Assembly (NCBI RefSeq): GCF_049316285.1 | Contig: NZ_JBMOXA010000020.1 | Span: 24,930 to 88,929 of the forward strand | Direction: 5' to 3' | Source of the DNA: Rhodoferax_B sp049316285 | GTDB taxonomy: Bacteria; Pseudomonadota; Gammaproteobacteria; Burkholderiales; Burkholderiaceae_C | Length of the DNA stretch: 64,000 nucleotides | In this document: piece after piece, positions 61,399-64,000 of the stretch | How the letters are laid out: each line of letters begins with the position of its first letter | Position numbering within the stretch: the first letter of the stretch is position 1 | Notes under the pieces: generated by a model | What the model saw: the letters and a program-made list of their open reading frames with translations, nothing else | What the model was told of the DNA's origin: nothing | Databases searched by the model: none | Program-made: the position numbers and the translations under genes

Positions 61399-61893
61399 TC
61401 AGACGAAGGTGACACCAGCGGCGGTGCGGGCGGCCGCCAGATCGGCCTCGGTGGCGTGGCAGATCAGCACCGGTGTGGGGGCCAGGGTGATGAGGCCCGG
61501 CACTATGCTGCCGGTCAGGATGCGCATGACGGAGTTGCGGTTTTCTGTGCCGGCCACGATCAGGTCGCACTGGTGCTGTTTGGTGGCGTCGGCCACACAG
61601 TGGGCGTCATCGGCAGCCGTGGCGGTGATGCTTTGGCTGCGCACGCCCGCGCTTTCGGCGATGGCGCTGGCGGCGTGGAGGATGCGCTGGGCCAACTCAG
61701 AGGCTTCGCGCTGCAATTGCTCGGGTGGCGGCATGACCACCGGCGGCAGGTCGGTCACGGGCAATACATTGCGCGGCAAGACGTAGTGGAACAGCACCTC
61801 GGCGTTGACGGCTTGCGCCAGCGCGACGCCCTCGCGAATGGCGGCTTGGCAGGCGGGGCCGTCGTTCACCACAATGAAAATCTTCTTGTACAT
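61399..61893 (-). CDS. Universal stress protein (UspA family)
   Basis: 164 residues from ATG 61893, with AAAGGA a few bases upstream. The opening YKKIFIVVNDGPACQAAIREGVALAQ and the late AGTENRNSVMRILTGSIVPGLITLAPTPVLICHA follow the UspA plan. The ATP loop normally reads Gly-x2-Gly-x9-Gly-Ser; here the second Gly is Asn (GTEN), though the final GS is kept, so nucleotide binding is uncertain. UspA proteins are induced under stress and growth arrest. Confidence 0.9.
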   Translation of the reverse strand: MYKKIFIVVNDGPACQAAIREGVALAQAVNAEVLFHYVLPRNVLPVTDLPPVVMPPPEQLQREASELAQRILHAASAIAESAGVRSQSITATAADDAHCVADATKQHQCDLIVAGTENRNSVMRILTGSIVPGLITLAPTPVLICHATEADLAAARTAAGVTFV

Positions 61894-62010
61894 GGCGGTC
61901 CTTTCTGTGCTGGTTGAACGGGCTGTCAGACGCAGGCTGATTTTCAATATACCCCAGAGCTTTGATTTCCCCGCAGATTAAAGGGTTCGGTGCCGCGTGG
62001 CGGCTCTGGC

Positions 62011-63234
62011 TCAGTGCAGAAAGCTTTCGAAATCGAGGCTGGACTGCGCGCCGTAGGCCGGGGCTTCGGGTTCTTTGAGCTTCAGGTGGTGCGCCTCGGC
62101 AAGTGTCATCAGCGAACCTACACGCACACCCAACAAACGCAGTTTCTTGTCGAGTGGTGCACGCTTGAGGCATTGGCCGGCGGCGTGGCGAATGGTGCGG
62201 GCATCGGCCGTGGGGTGGTCTATGGTGTGGTCGCGCGTGGCGATCTTGAAGTCGTCGTAACGTAACTTGATGCCTATGGTTTTGCCCACGTAGCCCTTGC
62301 GCTGCAGGTCTTCAGCCAGCTTAGTGCACAGCTGGGTGAAGATGGCGCCGAGTTCGGCCTTGTCATGCACGGCGTGCAGGTCACGGTCGAAGGTGGTCTC
62401 GCGGCTCATGGACACCGGTTCGCTTTCGGTGACCACCGGGCGGTCGTCGCGGCCGTGGGCGGCGTTGTGCATCCACGCGCCGTAGGCCTTGCCGAAATGC
62501 GCCACCAGCCATTGCGGCTCACACGCGGCCAACTCGGCAATGCTGTGTATGCCCAGCGCTGCCAGCTTGGCGCTGGCCTTGGGGCCTATGCCGTTGATCT
62601 TGCGGCAGTCCAGCGGCCACACCAGGGTTTGCAGGTCGTCCGCACCAACGATGGAAATGCCGTTGGGCTTGTTGAACTCGCTGGCCATCTTGGCGATGAG
62701 CTTGTTGGGTGCCACACCGATGGAGCAGGTGAGGCCGGTTTGTGCGAACACACTTTGCTGGATCTGCTGGGCGACCACGCGGCCACCGTCGATCTGGCCG
62801 TCGGGTAAGTCGGTCAGATCGGCGTAGACCTCGTCCACGCCACGGTCTTCCATCTGCGGCGCGATGCCGGTGACTATGCCTTTGAACAGGCGCGAGAAGC
62901 GGCGGTACTCGTCAAAGTCGACCGGCAACAGAATGGCTTGTGGGCACAGGCGCGCGGCTTTCATCAAGCCCATGGCCGAGCCAATGCCAAACTGCCGTGC
63001 GGCATAGGTGGCGGTGGTGATGACGCCACGGCCCACGTAGTCTTTGATCTGCGGAAAGGCGCTGACGGGAATGTCGGCTAGGCTTTTGCCGGCCCCGGCG
63101 TTTTTGATGACCTCATCGACCTTGCGCCGACCGCCGCCTATGACCACCGGCAACCCCTTGAGCTGCGGGTAACGCAGCAGCTCCACCGAGGCGTAGAACG
63201 CATCCATGTCGATGTGGGCGATGCGGCGGGGCAT
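62011..63234 (-). CDS. dinB: DNA polymerase IV (Y-family, error-prone)
   Basis: 407 residues. Palm catalytic residues are in IAHIDMDAFYASVE (Asp9, Asp11) and GVDEVYADLTD (Asp-Glu). The finger has RRKVDEVIK, the thumb INGIGPKASAKLAALGI (helix-hairpin-helix), and the little finger follows with SMSRETTF. It replicates past damaged bases. The C-terminus has no obvious clamp-binding QLxLF, although SLDFESFLH might be a weak one. No LexA box was seen in the short upstream gap. Confidence 0.95.
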   Translation of the reverse strand: MPRRIAHIDMDAFYASVELLRYPQLKGLPVVIGGGRRKVDEVIKNAGAGKSLADIPVSAFPQIKDYVGRGVITTATYAARQFGIGSAMGLMKAARLCPQAILLPVDFDEYRRFSRLFKGIVTGIAPQMEDRGVDEVYADLTDLPDGQIDGGRVVAQQIQQSVFAQTGLTCSIGVAPNKLIAKMASEFNKPNGISIVGADDLQTLVWPLDCRKINGIGPKASAKLAALGIHSIAELAACEPQWLVAHFGKAYGAWMHNAAHGRDDRPVVTESEPVSMSRETTFDRDLHAVHDKAELGAIFTQLCTKLAEDLQRKGYVGKTIGIKLRYDDFKIATRDHTIDHPTADARTIRHAAGQCLKRAPLDKKLRLLGVRVGSLMTLAEAHHLKLKEPEAPAYGAQSSLDFESFLH

Positions 63235-63333
63235 GGGGCTTGGCGGGCTTATCTGTTAATGCATACAGTATAAAACCGGCCCATGCCATCTGCTGGGGAG
63301 GGCGCCGCATGCAGGTTGCGGCGCCCGGCTGGC

Positions 63334-64000
63334 TTATTCTGCGGCAGCCGCCAGCAGCTGATCCAGTGCGGCCACCACAGCCGCCTCGTCGGCCACCGGG
63401 GCCAGCAGCGCTTGCAGCGCCACGAGCGCTGCAGGGCCCTCGGCCTGCAGGCGCTTCACGGCTTGGCCCGCGTCTTTTGGCGCATCGAAGCCCAGGCTTT
63501 GCAGCAGCAGATTGCCTTGGGCATCGACCAGCTTGAAGTGGAAGCGGCCATCGGTTTCGCGGTATTGCTTGAACGAGGCCAGTGTCGATTTATCGGCCTT
63601 GGCCTTGGTCTTGAGCGTGGCCTGCGCACGAAGATCACGCAGGCCCACGGCGTGGCGTAATTCGCGGATGAAGGGCGTGGCCAACGCGCGCGCGCGGTCG
63701 GCACCGGCATGCAGGATGTCTTCGATGCGGCCGGGGTGGTCGATCAAGTCCTGGTAAGTGCCACGCATGGGAGCGATCTCGCGGTCCAGGCGCTCGAACA
63801 GCATTTGTTTGGCATCGCCCCAGCCAATGCCATCGGCGTAGGCCTGGCGCAGGGCCTGGGTTTCTTCCTCGGAGGCAAAGGCCTGGTAGATCTGGAACAG
63901 GGCAGAGCCGTCCACCTCTTTGGGCTCGCCAGGTGCACGCGAGTCGGTGACGATGCCGCCAATCAACTTGCGCAATTGTTCGCGTGGCACAAACAGCGGA
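63334..64000 (-). CDS. trpS: Tryptophanyl-tRNA synthetase, C-terminal part with extra domain (runs off the right edge)
   Basis: The visible frame is the last 221 residues or so and enters from the right edge with PLFVPREQLRKLIGGIVTDSRAPGEPKEVDGSALFQIYQAF. It continues with YADGIGWGDAKQMLFERLDREIAPMR and RALATPFIRELRHAVGLRDL, all TrpS C-terminal blocks. The active site lies outside. After the usual end, about 90 residues are added: a Lys/Ala linker, then SFKQYRETDGRFHFKLVDAQGNLLLQSLGF, which looks like a YegP/DUF1508 repeat, and an Ala-rich helix. It charges tRNA-Trp; the tail's role is unknown. Confidence 0.9.
   Translation of the reverse strand, partial: PLFVPREQLRKLIGGIVTDSRAPGEPKEVDGSALFQIYQAFASEEETQALRQAYADGIGWGDAKQMLFERLDREIAPMRGTYQDLIDHPGRIEDILHAGADRARALATPFIRELRHAVGLRDLRAQATLKTKAKADKSTLASFKQYRETDGRFHFKLVDAQGNLLLQSLGFDAPKDAGQAVKRLQAEGPAALVALQALLAPVADEAAVVAALDQLLAAAAE

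Noticed and set aside
1..64000. CRISPR array, rRNA or complete transposase
   Set aside because: I looked for regularly spaced repeats, rRNA segments and transposase motifs on both strands and saw none.

Overview
The window looks like a chromosomal segment from a high-GC betaproteobacterium, most likely Comamonadaceae (Rhodoferax/Polaromonas/Acidovorax-like). The reasons are tripartite-tricarboxylate (Bug) binding proteins, an abundance of small-molecule catabolic operons with GntR/IclR regulators, the gene pair of CDP-glucoseen-type reductase and epimerase, a YgiW/BOF protein, a TrpS with a C-terminal extension, and short intergenic repeats of a kind I associate with that family. Genus assignment is inference only. 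There is one tRNA, no rRNA, no CRISPR array and no complete insertion sequence.

Layout. 1-3.2 kb: the start of an acyl-CoA dehydrogenase, divergent from an IclR regulator, then a TIM-barrel isomerase-like protein and moaE. 3.2-13.5 kb: mostly housekeeping, with clpB behind a sigma-32-like promoter, a MipA/OmpV outer-membrane protein, a coniferyl-type aldehyde dehydrogenase, a Bug binding protein, a 2Fe-2S reductase and an epimerase-like SDR. 13.5-14.6 kb: an HtrA-like protein that has lost catalytic residues. 14.7-25.4 kb: an aldarate-type cluster of kdgD, a porin and a FadR-type regulator on the minus strand, facing an enolase-superfamily dehydratase, a five-gene peptide-type ABC transporter and an exported amidohydrolase. 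25.4-26.9 kb: a small accessory pocket ending at tRNA-Leu(CAA), with an integrase remnant. 27-37 kb: core genes (cysM, tusA-like, galU, valS, yaaA, a 2OG-Fe(II) oxygenase, queF). 37.2-44.9 kb: a hydantoinase cluster with an orphan binding protein, then a methyltransferase. 45.0-45.6 kb: a 0.54-kb imperfect inverted-repeat element. 46.4-60.4 kb: a 13-gene minus-strand operon. 60.7-64 kb: a small membrane protein, a universal stress protein, dinB and the 3' part of trpS.

The most interesting system is the 46.4-60.4 kb operon. A GntR/UTRA regulator is followed by a complete Liv-type ABC transporter, an aconitase-type hydratase (large plus small subunit), an ATP-dependent hydantoinase/oxoprolinase pair, an isochorismatase-fold amidase, a fumarate-reductase-like flavoprotein and an isocitrate-lyase-superfamily lyase. 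Most neighbours overlap by a few bases. Read as a route, it could import a cyclic imide or hydantoin, open the ring with ATP, remove ammonia, hydrate the resulting unsaturated diacid and cleave the hydroxyacid to pyruvate plus a short acid. I know of no described pathway with exactly this set; the substrate is inference.

The aldarate cluster would take up a sugar acid or lactone through the porin and Dpp-type transporter, dehydrate it, and pass 5-dehydro-4-deoxyglucarate to KdgD, giving 2,5-dioxopentanoate. Shared TCTGACG words in the three promoter regions suggest control by the FadR-type regulator.
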